This document shows, piece by piece, positions 1 through 8,378 of a stretch of DNA of 33,788 bases. Source of the DNA: Pseudomonadota bacterium (lineage in GTDB: Bacteria; Pseudomonadota; Alphaproteobacteria; Sphingomonadales; Sphingomonadaceae); the NCBI GenBank assembly GCA_021847605.1, contig JAJZQN010000043.1, positions 1-33,788 of the forward strand, written 5' to 3'. How positions within the stretch are numbered: position 1 is the first letter of the stretch; the number at the start of each line of letters is the position of its first letter. Under the pieces are notes generated by a model. It searched no databases and was not told where the DNA came from. It worked only from the letters and a program-made list of their open reading frames with translations. Both the position numbers and the translations under genes were made by a program.

Positions 1-136
1 GATGCCACCACGTGAGTGGACCATGGCGAAGGCGCAATTTGCCGTGATCTTCGGCGAACGTTTCATCAGAGCCATGGCGGCCTGATGATCAACCGCCCGG
101 CCGCACACGGAAATCCTGACAGTCCCTCCACAGGCG

Positions 137-814
137 TTGATCGACCGGCTCAACCGTTTGTTCGGGCGGGGCGCCGCCGCTACGCCCGTCTCCTATACGC
201 CAACGCCCCGCGCAGTATCGTCCGCATCGCAACCGCTCGCCTGTCTGGGTGTGGGCGCATCGACAGGCGGTATCCACGCTCTGGGTCAGTTGTTTGCGGG
301 GATGAGCAAGCCGCTCGGCGTCCCAATCCTGTTGACGCAGCATCTGCCGGCCAGCTTCACCGTCTATTTTGCGCAGCAATTATCGCGCATGACCACGCTG
401 AAGGTGAAGGTTGCCGAAACCGGCGATGTCCTGATGCCCGACACCATCTATGTCGCGCCGGGCGACGCCAATCTGACGGTGCGCCGGGGGCTGCACGGTC
501 GCGTCATGATAACCCTGGACCCTGAACGAACGCCGGCGGGGAATCTGCCGGGCGTCGATCCGATGTTCGCCAGCATGGCCGCCGCTTATGGGGCTGGCGC
601 AGCGGGAATCGTGCTGACCGGCATGGGCCGTGACGGAACGGTCGGCGCACGCGATCTGGTGGCCGCTGGCGGCTGGATCGTGGGGCAGGATGAGGCAAGC
701 AGCGTCGTCTGGGGCATGCCGGGATCGGTCGCGACCGCTGGGCTGACCTGCGCCCTGATGGAGCCATCGGCGATGATGGCTTTTGTCGCACGTCGTGGGA
801 AGGGCGGCCAGTGA
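137..814 (+). CDS. cheB: Chemotaxis methylesterase CheB, C-terminal catalytic domain (5' part out of frame or missing)
   Basis: This is the catalytic domain of CheB, which removes methyl groups from (and deamidates) glutamates of chemoreceptors in the cytoplasm. Counting from the TTG at 137, the catalytic triad of the family is visible: Ser42 in GVGASTGG, His69 in LTQHLPASF and Asp166 in LTGMGRDG. Full CheB proteins are about 350 residues with an N-terminal receiver domain. Here only a linker-like segment is readable upstream in frame (from 89), and all three forward frames are closed by stops at 13-15, 45-47 and 83-88. No in-frame ATG or clear ribosome site lies between 88 and 137, so the listed start is a guess. 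Either the receiver is separated by a frameshift or this is a methylesterase-only protein. The stop overlaps the cheR start, so the two are cotranslated. Confidence 0.85.
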   Translation: MIDRLNRLFGRGAAATPVSYTPTPRAVSSASQPLACLGVGASTGGIHALGQLFAGMSKPLGVPILLTQHLPASFTVYFAQQLSRMTTLKVKVAETGDVLMPDTIYVAPGDANLTVRRGLHGRVMITLDPERTPAGNLPGVDPMFASMAAAYGAGAAGIVLTGMGRDGTVGARDLVAAGGWIVGQDEASSVVWGMPGSVATAGLTCALMEPSAMMAFVARRGKGGQ

Positions 815-1719
815 CAGCCATATCGATGATACCACCGACCTCACCGGCCATGCCCCAGCCCTCTGCTCAGGCGGATGGGGCCGCCCGTATCCTGTCGGGC
901 CTGCTGGAGGCGCGCACGGGTCAGATTTTGTCCGAAGGACGCGCATGGCGCATGGAAACTGCGCTGCGCCCTGTGTTGCGCACCCATGGCTTGCAGAATA
1001 TCGATGAACTGGCGGCCAGCCTGTCCTCCAAACGGGACGTCCGGCTGGAACGGGATGTCGTCAATGCGCTGCTGAACAATGAAAGCAGCTTTTTCCGCGA
1101 TCCTCAGATTTTCACCATGATCCAGCGCCAGATTTTGCCGCGCATTCAGGCCGAACGGTCCGACCATGTGCTGCGCATCTGGAGCGCAGGTTGTTCGACG
1201 GGGCAGGAAGCCTATTCGCTGGCCATCCATCTGCGCAAACATGCCGATCAGTGGAAAGACTGGCGGATCGAGATATTGGCCACTGACATCTCCACCGCTG
1301 CGATCGATCAGGCGCGCGAAGGCATTTTTTCGCAGATGGACGTGCAACGCGGCCTGCCGATAGGCGATCTGCTCGACTGGTTCGAACCCCATGGGGAAGA
1401 CTGGCGCGCCAATGCGGAACTGCGCCGGATGATCGATTTCCGCCAGGACAATCTCTTCGATGCAAAGGCGCCCAGCGGCACCTATGACCTCGTCATGTGC
1501 CGCAACGTCCTTCTCTATTTCACGCCGCAGCGGCGTCAGACCGTGTTGCACCTGCTGGCCCGGCATAGCCATGCCCATTCGGCGCTGTTGCTGGGCGCGG
1601 GGGAAACGGTGATCGGCAATGGCGACGATTTTACCGCCCACCCTGAATTTCGCGGCGCGTATGTACGGCAGGCGCAGCCGCCGGCCGGCCATGCCGGGGC
1701 GTTTCGCCGGGCCGGATAA
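811..1719 (+). CDS. cheR: Chemotaxis protein methyltransferase CheR
   Basis: CheR transfers methyl groups from S-adenosylmethionine to receptor glutamates and opposes CheB. The 302-residue protein has an N-terminal helical domain (about 25-115) ending in NNESSFFRD (89-97), the counterpart of the family's NETSFFR motif. The SAM-binding fold follows: IWSAGCSTGQEAYSLAI (123-139), ATDIS (157-161) and MCRNVLLYF (229-237). The GTG start at 811 overlaps the cheB stop (GTGA), which suggests translational coupling. The first 20 or so residues are proline/serine-rich and variable; the ATG at 826 is an alternative start. Length fits the family. Confidence 0.93.
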   Translation: MTAISMIPPTSPAMPQPSAQADGAARILSGLLEARTGQILSEGRAWRMETALRPVLRTHGLQNIDELAASLSSKRDVRLERDVVNALLNNESSFFRDPQIFTMIQRQILPRIQAERSDHVLRIWSAGCSTGQEAYSLAIHLRKHADQWKDWRIEILATDISTAAIDQAREGIFSQMDVQRGLPIGDLLDWFEPHGEDWRANAELRRMIDFRQDNLFDAKAPSGTYDLVMCRNVLLYFTPQRRQTVLHLLARHSHAHSALLLGAGETVIGNGDDFTAHPEFRGAYVRQAQPPAGHAGAFRRAG

Positions 1720-1857
1720 TCGGGGCAGGGCGGTCGCCGGACGGGGCATGGCCATTAACCACGCTTGATTGCGGCGCGGCTCTTCGCCATGGTCATGACA
1801 TGATGCTTCCATGAGCGTCGATGACGTGCGGATTGTTGTGATGACTGGCTTTTTGCG

Positions 1858-2556
1858 ATGACGGATATGTCGATGATCGAAACGCCGTCTCCGAATTTCG
1901 ATGAGCGCAAGCTGCCGATCACCATGCTGGTGCTGCATTATACCGGCATGCCCGATGCCCAGAGCGCGATAAACTGGCTGGCCAACCCGGAGTCCAAGGT
2001 GTCGGCCCATTATGTCGTGACCGAGGAAGGTCAGGTCGTCCGCATGGTCGATGAGGACAAGCGCGCGTGGCATGCCGGACGCTCGCACTGGCGCGGTATC
2101 GACGATGTGAATAGCGCCAGCATCGGCATAGAAATCGTCAATCCGGGCCATGAATGGGGCTATCTTCCCTTTCCCGATGTACAGATCGGATCGCTCATCC
2201 CGCTGGTCCATGATATCGTCCAAAGGCACCGCATCACGCGCGGCAATATCGTTGGGCACAGCGACATCGCGCCCGCGCGCAAGGTGGATCCGGGTGAGCT
2301 TTTCCCCTGGGGTCAGCTTGCCCGGCTGCGCCTCGCTTTACCGCGCCCGACCAGGAATTTGATGGACCCGCACTGGACCGATAGCGGCTTCATGCTGGCG
2401 CTCGAGCGCTTTGGTTATGATATTGCCGAACCGCAGGCGGCCGTGACGGCGTTTCAGCGCCGGTTCCGGCCCGAACTGATCGACGGCGTGATCTGCGGCG
2501 AATGTCGCGCCATCCTGCTCGCGCTGCTGCTCCCGAAACCGCGAGGGGATGAATAA
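1858..2556 (+). CDS. N-acetylmuramoyl-L-alanine amidase (AmpD/AmiD type) with peptidoglycan-binding tail
   Basis: This zinc amidase is expected to cut the amide bond between N-acetylmuramic acid and the stem peptide, in wall turnover or muropeptide recycling. The 232 residues hold an Amidase_2 domain (about 20-150) with the usual ligands: His27 in MLVLHYTGM, His134 in VGHSDIAPAR and Asp144 in KVDPG. Glu92 in IGIEIVNPG is also in its expected place. A helical peptidoglycan-binding-like region follows (about 172-225). No signal peptide is visible, so it may be cytoplasmic like AmpD even though the added tail resembles AmiD. The start is unsure: ATG codons at 1858, 1867 and 1873 are all in frame and no strong ribosome site separates them. 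It stands alone between cheR and rnpB. Confidence 0.88.
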   Translation: MTDMSMIETPSPNFDERKLPITMLVLHYTGMPDAQSAINWLANPESKVSAHYVVTEEGQVVRMVDEDKRAWHAGRSHWRGIDDVNSASIGIEIVNPGHEWGYLPFPDVQIGSLIPLVHDIVQRHRITRGNIVGHSDIAPARKVDPGELFPWGQLARLRLALPRPTRNLMDPHWTDSGFMLALERFGYDIAEPQAAVTAFQRRFRPELIDGVICGECRAILLALLLPKPRGDE

Positions 2557-2625
2557 GCGGCCATGAATAAGCAGCCATGAATAAGCGGGATGACGCGCGC
2601 GTCGAAAGCGTATAGAGGCACCCAC

Positions 2626-3010
2626 ACCAGAGGGCCGGGCGGCCGCGGCGTGGCGGGTAACTTCCACGGCGAGGAAAGTCCGGGCTCCACGAAATGACGG
2701 TGCCGGTTAACGACCGGCTGGAGTGATCCAAGGGACAGTGCAACAGAAAGCAGGTCGCTACAGCTTCGGCTAAGCGAAATTGAAAGGGTGCGGTAAGAGC
2801 GCACCGCGTCCCCGGCAACGGAGGGCGGCACGGTAAACCCCACCGGGAGCAAGACCGAATAGGGGCGGCGCGCAGCTTGACTGCTAGGTCTGTTTCGACC
2901 GAGACCGCCCGGGTTGGTTGCTTGAGGGCCGGAGCAATCCGGCCCCTAGAGGAATGGTCGCCTATCCCCCGAAAGGGGGTGGACAGAACCCGGCTTACAG
3001 GCTCTCTGGC
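2626..3010 (+). ncRNA. rnpB: RNase P RNA, bacterial type A
   Basis: This is the catalytic RNA of ribonuclease P, which trims the 5' leader from tRNA precursors. The conserved P4 strands are both present: GAGGAAAGTCCGGGCTCC at 2671-2688 and ACAGAACCCGGCTTACAG at 2983-3000. The internal signature GGTAAACCCCACCGGGAGCA lies at about 2832-2851, followed by AGACCGAATAGGGG. The outermost helix P1 can be drawn by pairing CCAGAG (2627-2632) with CTCTGG (3004-3009), which sets the ends to within a few bases. The length of about 385 nt fits. Apparent reading frames across this stretch are not genes. Confidence 0.96.
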
Positions 3011-3072
3011 ATTTATCCTGAACGCTCGCTAAGCTCCTGCGCAGCTTTGTTTTTATGCGGGATTGGTGGGGC

Positions 3073-3276
3073 ATGCGCGTATCGGGAATCGCTTTGGTTC
3101 TGGCTTTGGCGGGCTTGCCCGTACCCATCCTCGCACAGGATGCTCCCCCGCTTCAGACGGCGCAGCAATATTTCGACGCGGCAACGCAGGCCGCCAGCGC
3201 CGGCGACAATGCAAAGGCCTATGAACTTCTGGATACCGTGAAAAGCGGCTGTCCAATCCACGGTCCAAAGCGATAG
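3073..3276 (+). pseudogene. 5' fragment of TPR/TonB-C protein: signal peptide and first TPR, then frameshift
   Basis: The ATG at 3073 has GGTGGGG just upstream and begins a clean Sec signal peptide (MRVSGIALVLALAGLPVPILAQ). A TPR-like helix pair follows, ending in AYELLDTV at about 3240. After that the frame runs into nonsense and a stop at 3276. The -1 frame continues the TPR without a break: EKRLSNPRSKAIVQLRKG leads straight into the protein listed at 3294. One missing G in GTGAAAAGC (3238-3246), restoring GTGGAAAAG, would rejoin the two halves. The fragment is therefore the export signal and start of the next entry. An in-frame ATG at 3055 gives six extra residues and has no ribosome site. 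Confidence 0.7.
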
Positions 3277-3293
3277 TCCAACTGCGCAAGGGC

Positions 3294-5009
3294 ATGGCGC
3301 TGGTTGAGATGGCCCGATTGCAAGAGGCGCGTGCGTTGCTCGATGGAGCATTGGCCGTTCTTCCCGAAGATGATCACAGCCTTGACGGCGATCGCGCGTC
3401 GGCGCTCCGATCATTGGGGCGCATGGCGCTGGGCAATATTGATTATGAAGCGGCGCTGGCATTCTATGTTCGGGCATTCAATGCGTCGTCCACGCCTGCG
3501 GATCAGGTATCGGCCCTGATCGGTCAGGCACAGGCAGGCGTTTTTCTCGATCCCGCTGTGGCGCTGGAACGCGGGCAACAGGCCGAAGCCTTATTGTCCA
3601 AACTTCCCGCCACCGACAAGAAAGCCAGCGGATATGTGGCCGCGGTACAGGGCAGGGCGCTGCTCAATCTTGGTCGGTTTGCCGAGGCGGAAACCGCCTT
3701 TGCCCGCACGGTCCGGGCCGAGGGCGGGCTGTCGCTCAAGGTGGGATATGATGATCTTGTCGCCCGTTCCGATGCGTCGATCGCGGCCATGCTGGCGGGG
3801 CACCGCGATAGCGCGCGTAACTATCTGGTCTATACAGGGGCCGGGCGGATCGAGGAGCAGGATTTTACCGCCGGTGCGGACATGACATTGCCTGCATGCG
3901 GTGAGGATGGCGTCACGCCGGACGATGTCGCCGTTATCGAATTTGGCATCAAGGATGATGGTTCGGTTGATTATGCGCGCCCGGTCTATGGATCACGGCC
4001 GGGTGGAATGGCACTCGTCTTTGCCCGCGCGGTATCCAATTGGGCATGGCGGGCGGAGGATGTCAGCAAAATCCCTGCATTGTTCCGCATGGTGACGCGG
4101 TTGGAATTGCGATGCTCCACGTCGGAAGGCGGTGCTTCGCTGGTCGGCGGACTGCGCGCGGCATTCCGCCAATGGGTCGAACAGGGCAATAATGATATCG
4201 TTGACGACGGCATGCCGACGGAAAACCGGCGTGTGGCGGACCTACAGTCCCGACTTGCCGCGCTGAATGGGCAATCGACCGGTGCTATATCGGCGCGGGC
4301 ATGGATTTTGGCGGAATTGCTGGCCAGTCCATTTGTCGCGGGCGATAATCGTGTTGCCTATGTCAAAAGCCTGACCGACCTGATCGAAACGCAAAATCCG
4401 CCGCCTCTCGCACGGCTTTATGCCGATGTGCTGATGACCGGTGGTTTTGGAAAGGCGGTGATAGCCGAGCAACCCTATATTGCGGACCCGCGGGCGCATG
4501 CCTCATGGCGTCTGATCAGCTATGATATGCTGCAACCGTCCAGGAAGCGGTTGAACCAGGCTCTGTTGAACGACATCATCGCCGATACCGCTTTGCCCGT
4601 CGACGATCCGTTGCGGGTCGCGGCCCTGACACGGCGGGCTGCCGCAAAGGTCGCGGCGCGCGATATGGCGGGCGCTCAGAGCGATTTCCTTGCCACCGGT
4701 CTGACCGAGCAACAATGTTCCATCGTCGATGCGCAGCCGAATTTGCAGGGCAATCCCAGTTCCAGCAGCGATTATCCGATGGATATGGTTCGTGTCGGGG
4801 TGGAAGGATGGACGAAAATCCAGTTCGACGTGAACGCTGCCGGGCAAACGCTCAATCGCCGTGCCGTGATCACCTATCCGCCCATGGTCTTCAGTAATAA
4901 CGGGTTGAAGATCGTGTCGCGTGCGCGATTTGAACAAAGCTACCGGCCCAGTGGTGGCCTTGGTTGCGGCGGCAACAATATGAAGATCACGTTCCGCGTG
5001 CCGGAATGA
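3294..5009 (+). CDS. TPR-repeat protein with C-terminal TonB-like domain, main part of frameshifted gene
   Basis: The frame is open from 3225, but the first ATG is at 3294. Without the upstream piece the product would lack a signal peptide and stay in the cytoplasm. TPR-like helices fill about residues 1-150 (for example MARLQEARALLDGALAVLPED and IDYEAALAFYVRAFNAS). A middle helical region follows, then a C-terminal domain (about 495-571) of the TonB-C type, recognisable by GWTKIQFDVNAAGQTLNRRAV and a cysteine near the end (GGLGCGGNN). Similar proteins in sphingomonads are exported and of unknown role. The frame break near 3240 is either a real null mutation or a sequencing error. No specific function can be named. 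Confidence 0.75.
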   Translation: MALVEMARLQEARALLDGALAVLPEDDHSLDGDRASALRSLGRMALGNIDYEAALAFYVRAFNASSTPADQVSALIGQAQAGVFLDPAVALERGQQAEALLSKLPATDKKASGYVAAVQGRALLNLGRFAEAETAFARTVRAEGGLSLKVGYDDLVARSDASIAAMLAGHRDSARNYLVYTGAGRIEEQDFTAGADMTLPACGEDGVTPDDVAVIEFGIKDDGSVDYARPVYGSRPGGMALVFARAVSNWAWRAEDVSKIPALFRMVTRLELRCSTSEGGASLVGGLRAAFRQWVEQGNNDIVDDGMPTENRRVADLQSRLAALNGQSTGAISARAWILAELLASPFVAGDNRVAYVKSLTDLIETQNPPPLARLYADVLMTGGFGKAVIAEQPYIADPRAHASWRLISYDMLQPSRKRLNQALLNDIIADTALPVDDPLRVAALTRRAAAKVAARDMAGAQSDFLATGLTEQQCSIVDAQPNLQGNPSSSSDYPMDMVRVGVEGWTKIQFDVNAAGQTLNRRAVITYPPMVFSNNGLKIVSRARFEQSYRPSGGLGCGGNNMKITFRVPE

Positions 5010-5074
5010 CGAGATTGCCGCATTGTGACGGTCATCCTCTGGTTTTTACGATGAACTTTCCCTAATAAGATTCT

Positions 5075-5623
5075 ATGGCACGACAGAGCCGATCCAATGA
5101 CTGGGGTTTTCCCCGCTGGCGCAGCTATGGGTCTTCGCGAGAGGCGCAGGCCGTGCGTCTGTGCGACCGCTTCGGATGCGACAAACCGGGCGATCGTCCG
5201 GCGCCCAAATCCCCCAACAGCCCGGAACGCTGGTATTTCTGTATTGAGCATGCCGGTGAATATAACCGCAACTGGGACTATTTTCAGGGGCTGGATCAGG
5301 AAGAACGGGAACAACGCGAAAAGGCCGAACGCCGCGATGCCGGCGGCTATCAGTCGAGCGCCTATCATAGCTGGGGCGGGCCGGGCGACGGCAACCGTTC
5401 GCGTGATGAACTTCATGCGCTCAAGGCGCTGGAGCTTGAGGATGATGCCGATTTCGAGGCGGTGAAGAAAAGCTGGCGCCGCCTTGCCAAGGAATATCAT
5501 CCGGACGTCAAGCCGGGTGACGCACAGGCCGCCGTTCGATTCCAAACGATTCAGGCCGCCTATGAAGTGCTGCGCACGGCGGAAGAACGGCGTACCTGGA
5601 AACCGCGCGGAGCCACGGATTGA
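5075..5623 (+). CDS. J-domain (DnaJ-like) protein with N-terminal Cys/His motif
   Basis: This is a 182-residue cochaperone-like protein. The J domain is at the C-terminus (about 117-178), with HPD in KEYHPDVKPG, the tripeptide that stimulates the ATPase of DnaK. The N-terminal part carries CDRFGCDKPG and, about 25 residues later, WYFCIEH, a C-x4-C...C-x2-H arrangement that could bind zinc. A charged linker (QEEREQREKAERRD) joins the parts. It lacks the G/F-rich and CxxCxGxG regions of DnaJ, so it is a specialised J protein whose client is unknown. The following ferredoxin gene starts within its stop codon, suggesting cotranscription. Confidence 0.88.
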   Translation: MARQSRSNDWGFPRWRSYGSSREAQAVRLCDRFGCDKPGDRPAPKSPNSPERWYFCIEHAGEYNRNWDYFQGLDQEEREQREKAERRDAGGYQSSAYHSWGGPGDGNRSRDELHALKALELEDDADFEAVKKSWRRLAKEYHPDVKPGDAQAAVRFQTIQAAYEVLRTAEERRTWKPRGATD

Positions 5624-5934
5624 AGGATAGGATCGCCTCCAACTGGCAGAATTCGGTCCTCATATGCCGCAAATGTTCAAAAAAGCTGGACGGCGGTTTC
5701 GGTCCCGAAGGGGATGAGCGACTGGCCAAGGCGATAAGGAAGCATCTTGCGCTCAAAAAGGGCCGCAAAGCCGCAGCCGGTATCGTTGAGGTCGGCTGTC
5801 TGGGCGTGTGTCCCAAGGGGGCCGTGACCGTGGTCAACGGTGCGGATAGTCGCGAATGGCTGCTGGTGCGGCCGGATGCCGACCTTGACGAACTTTGCGA
5901 CATTCTCGGTATCGCCGCACCGCAGCATCGTTAA
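5620..5934 (+). CDS. 2Fe-2S ferredoxin of the thioredoxin-like fold
   Basis: A 104-residue protein with four cysteines placed as in thioredoxin-like 2Fe-2S ferredoxins: Cys16 and Cys19 (ICRKCSKKL), then Cys60 and Cys64 (VGCLGVCPKGAV). The CLGVCPKGAV block is the most telling. It probably carries electrons in the cytoplasm, though the short C-x2-C first pair differs from the longer spacing of classic members, so cluster binding is not certain. No ATG is available; the TTG at 5620 overlaps the stop of the J-domain gene (TTGA), which supports it as the start and implies coupled translation. Confidence 0.8.
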   Translation: MKDRIASNWQNSVLICRKCSKKLDGGFGPEGDERLAKAIRKHLALKKGRKAAAGIVEVGCLGVCPKGAVTVVNGADSREWLLVRPDADLDELCDILGIAAPQHR

Positions 5935-5968
5935 GCCTCTGCTTACCAATCTGGATTAAGGCGGGGGC

Positions 5969-6277
5969 ATGTCGGATGCCGTCAAACCCCGTTATTTCAT
6001 GCTGATTGCCCAGCTTTGTCTCGCTTTACTGGCGATTCCGTTTCTATATGCCGCTCCGCCCGCGCAGGGACGTATTTTACTGATTCCCGTGACTCGGTCC
6101 GCCAGCCTGTCACTGGCTCCCGCCGCGATCGCCCATGGCGCGCGTCTGGTGGAAGCTGGCCCGTGGAAGGGTTCCTTGCTGGTTGAGGGGCAGGGCCGGA
6201 CGCTTGCCTTGTCGATGTTGTCCAGAGGTGTGTTGCCGCTTGCGGCGCGGGTCGGCGGATGTGGGGAGAAACCATGA
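5969..6277 (+). CDS. Small membrane-anchored protein of unknown function
   Basis: I do not recognise this 102-residue protein. One hydrophobic segment (about residues 9-29, [20 protein letters not shown]) can act as a signal anchor or signal peptide. The remainder, with motifs such as [13 protein letters not shown] and [19 protein letters not shown], resembles a small periplasmic domain. Its stop (6275-6277) overlaps the preferred start of the chemoreceptor gene (ATGA), so the two are probably translated together and may work together. GGCGGGGGC lies just before the ATG. Confidence 0.65.
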   Translation: MSDAVKPRYFMLIAQLCLALLAIPFLYAAPPAQGRILLIPVTRSASLSLAPAAIAHGARLVEAGPWKGSLLVEGQGRTLALSMLSRGVLPLAARVGGCGEKP

Positions 6278-7809
6278 TGGATGGTATTACCAGCCTCGAT
6301 CGTCTGCGGCTTCAGGGATTGCGCATCCTTATCTGTGCGAACTGGCTGTGGACGCTCGTCATCGCAATTGGCAGCTCCGTTTTTGGTGGCGGTCATGATC
6401 TGTGGGCATTGCTCCTGTCTGTGACGGTCAACATCGTCCCGACCCTGATGGTGCTGCGGCGCCAGCTTGATATGGAGGCGCGCCTTGCCATGGGCACGCT
6501 GGCCGCGGTTCAGCCAGCCATCGGCGTCTATCTACTGTCCGGGCATATCTGGCAGATGGATGGGCATATGTTCTTCTTTGCGGCGCTGGCCGGGCTGGCG
6601 CTGCTTTATGACTGGCGCCCTATTGTCCTCAGCGCCACGCTGATCGCGATCCATCATCTGACACTTAATTTCCTTATGCCCAACTGGGTATTCCTGGGTG
6701 GCAGCGATACCGCACGTGTCGCGATCCATGCGATCGCCGTGATATGTGAGGCGATCGTGCTTTGCTATCTCACCATTCGCCTGCGCTTGATGTTAGTCGC
6801 GCTCGACGGGCATGTGAATGATTCAGGCAAGCTGGCGGCGGAGGCGCAGATCGGCCGGGAAGTAGCCGAAGCGGCCATGGCTGCTCGCCGGGAAGCAGAC
6901 GCGCGTGCCGCCCGCCTGCGTCAGGAGCAGGAAGAGGAAAAGCTCGGCATGGCCAGCCGCCGTCGTGCCGAAACCATGGCATTGGTTCAGGATTTCCAGC
7001 AGTCGGTCGCCGGTATCGTCAGTGCGGTCAGCGCCGCCACCCATGAACTGGATGAATCCGCCCGCATGCTCAACGACCTCGCCGGGCGGGCGAGCGTCGG
7101 CACGGTACAGACCGTCGCCGTCGCCGAACAATCCTCGCAAAATGCCGCCATGCTCGCGCATCAGATCGACCAATTGTCCGAATCCATCGCCGCGATCGCG
7201 GCCGCAGCACATCAGCAGTCCACTTTGGGCGGTGAAGCGCAACGTGTGTCTAGCGCCGGTCATCATGCCGTGCGCGATCTGGAGGGGCGTACCGCATCCA
7301 TCGCCGGTTTCGCCAATTCCATTACGGATATTGCGGCGCGGACCAATTTGCTGGCGCTCAACGCCACGATTGAAGCGGCGCGGGCCGGAGAGGTCGGTCG
7401 CGGCTTTGCGGTGGTCGCGGGCGAAGTCAAGCAACTGGCCGGACAGGCTGCCAGCGCTACCGGCGAAATCCACGCACTTGCCGGATCGGCGCAGCAAGGG
7501 GCTGGCATCGCCCAGACCGCGCTCAGCGATGTGACCGAAGCGGTGCGTCAACTGGCCGAAGCGGCCGACGCCATTCAGTCCGCCGTGGTGGATCAACGCG
7601 ATGCGACCTCTGCCATTGGACAGTCGGCACGCGACACCGCGCGCGACGCGACGCTGATGACTCGTCAGATGGAGGGTGTGGCCGGTGTCGCACGCGATAC
7701 CGAAAATCTTTCCGGACGGGTATCCAGCGCTGCATCGGGCCTGTTGCGCACGGCGCAGAATTTGCAAAAGGCAACCGACCTGTTCGTCAGCCAGTTGAAA
7801 GCGGCCTGA
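6274..7809 (+). CDS. Methyl-accepting chemotaxis protein with multi-pass membrane sensor
   Basis: A 511-residue chemoreceptor. The N-terminal 190 residues form about six membrane segments with conserved-looking polar and aromatic sites ([35 protein letters not shown]). There is no large periplasmic ligand domain. A charged coiled-coil (about 195-240) leads to the signalling domain, whose hairpin tip reads [32 protein letters not shown], diagnostic of MCPs that bind CheA and CheW. I chose the ATG at 6274 because GGGGAG (6263-6268) sits just upstream and the ATG overlaps the previous stop; an ATG at 6259 is in frame but lacks a site. The membrane histidines suggest sensing of a lipid-soluble or redox signal, which is inference. 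Confidence 0.92.
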   Translation: MMDGITSLDRLRLQGLRILICANWLWTLVIAIGSSVFGGGHDLWALLLSVTVNIVPTLMVLRRQLDMEARLAMGTLAAVQPAIGVYLLSGHIWQMDGHMFFFAALAGLALLYDWRPIVLSATLIAIHHLTLNFLMPNWVFLGGSDTARVAIHAIAVICEAIVLCYLTIRLRLMLVALDGHVNDSGKLAAEAQIGREVAEAAMAARREADARAARLRQEQEEEKLGMASRRRAETMALVQDFQQSVAGIVSAVSAATHELDESARMLNDLAGRASVGTVQTVAVAEQSSQNAAMLAHQIDQLSESIAAIAAAAHQQSTLGGEAQRVSSAGHHAVRDLEGRTASIAGFANSITDIAARTNLLALNATIEAARAGEVGRGFAVVAGEVKQLAGQAASATGEIHALAGSAQQGAGIAQTALSDVTEAVRQLAEAADAIQSAVVDQRDATSAIGQSARDTARDATLMTRQMEGVAGVARDTENLSGRVSSAASGLLRTAQNLQKATDLFVSQLKAA

Positions 7810-7812
7810 CGC

Positions 7813-8244
7813 TTACCCCGTTCGTGCCGATGGGGCGGCACGGGGCAGCGTTTCGGCCAGGGGGTAAAGGGTGCGATCTTCCCGCTCGATCCGTTCGCCC
7901 AATGCCCGCAATATGGTCCCGGTTTCGATGCAGAATCCCTGCCATTCGCGCGTGATGCGGGCATCGCTCCATTGCGTCATATAGGTGGAAAAGGTCGCGG
8001 CCAGCGCGCCGGTTTCCCGATGCAGGCGATCGGCGGTGTCGCGGATGCCACTGTCATCGCTGCGTTGCATGGTTGGGTACAGGATGCGATCCTCCAGCGC
8101 GAGGTGCGTCATCAACTGCCGCGCCAGTTGCCATCGTATTGCGCTGACATCATCGGGGCGGTCCGGCATGGCTATGGCCTGCGCCAGTGTCTTGGCGGTT
8201 TCACCCAATTCCCTGTGCTGCCGACGCAATTCGCTCACGTCCAT
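7813..8244 (-). CDS. Hemerythrin HHE-domain protein
   Basis: A 143-residue four-helix protein of the hemerythrin-like family, which binds a di-iron centre for oxygen, nitric oxide or iron handling. Candidate ligands are His10 (RRQHRELG), His47 and Glu51 (MTHLALEDRILYP), His75 (RLHRETG) and Glu122 in IEREDRTLYPL. The repeated E-x-x-x-LYP pattern at the ends of helices two and four is typical. The gene points toward the chemoreceptor gene and their stops lie only a few bases apart, so they are separate transcripts. GGAGA lies upstream of the ATG at 8244. Confidence 0.86.
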   Translation of the reverse strand: MDVSELRRQHRELGETAKTLAQAIAMPDRPDDVSAIRWQLARQLMTHLALEDRILYPTMQRSDDSGIRDTADRLHRETGALAATFSTYMTQWSDARITREWQGFCIETGTILRALGERIEREDRTLYPLAETLPRAAPSARTG

Positions 8245-8319
8245 CCCACGTCTCCATGCCCCCGATCGCCTGATGATCCTCTCAATCGCTTAAAAAAGTC
8301 TTTTACTGCTTCAGACGCG

Positions 8320-8358
8320 AAAAGGCCGCCCGGCGTGATGTGCGCCGGGCGGCCTTTT
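8320..8358 (-). terminator. Rho-independent terminator of sodB, possibly bidirectional
   Basis: A perfect 16-bp inverted repeat, AAAAGGCCGCCCGGCG at 8320-8335 and its complement at 8343-8358, with a 7-base loop. The GC-rich stem is flanked by A/T runs on both strands. It lies just downstream of sodB and upstream of the hemerythrin gene, separating the two leftward units. Confidence 0.9.
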
Positions 8359-8378
8359 CACAAATTATCGCTGGAAAA

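Noticed and set aside
841..2259. A 472-codon open frame on the minus strand
   Set aside because: It lies antisense to cheR and the amidase, both with clear motifs. Its translation has no domain pattern and is typical of shadow frames in GC-rich DNA.
2390..3241. Several open frames on both strands across 2390-3241
   Set aside because: They overlap the RNase P RNA gene and the ends of its neighbours and show no protein motifs.
3236..3248. Programmed -1 frameshift in the TPR gene
   Set aside because: GTGAAAAGC is not a canonical X-XXY-YYZ slippery site and no strong downstream structure stands out; a plain one-base deletion is simpler.
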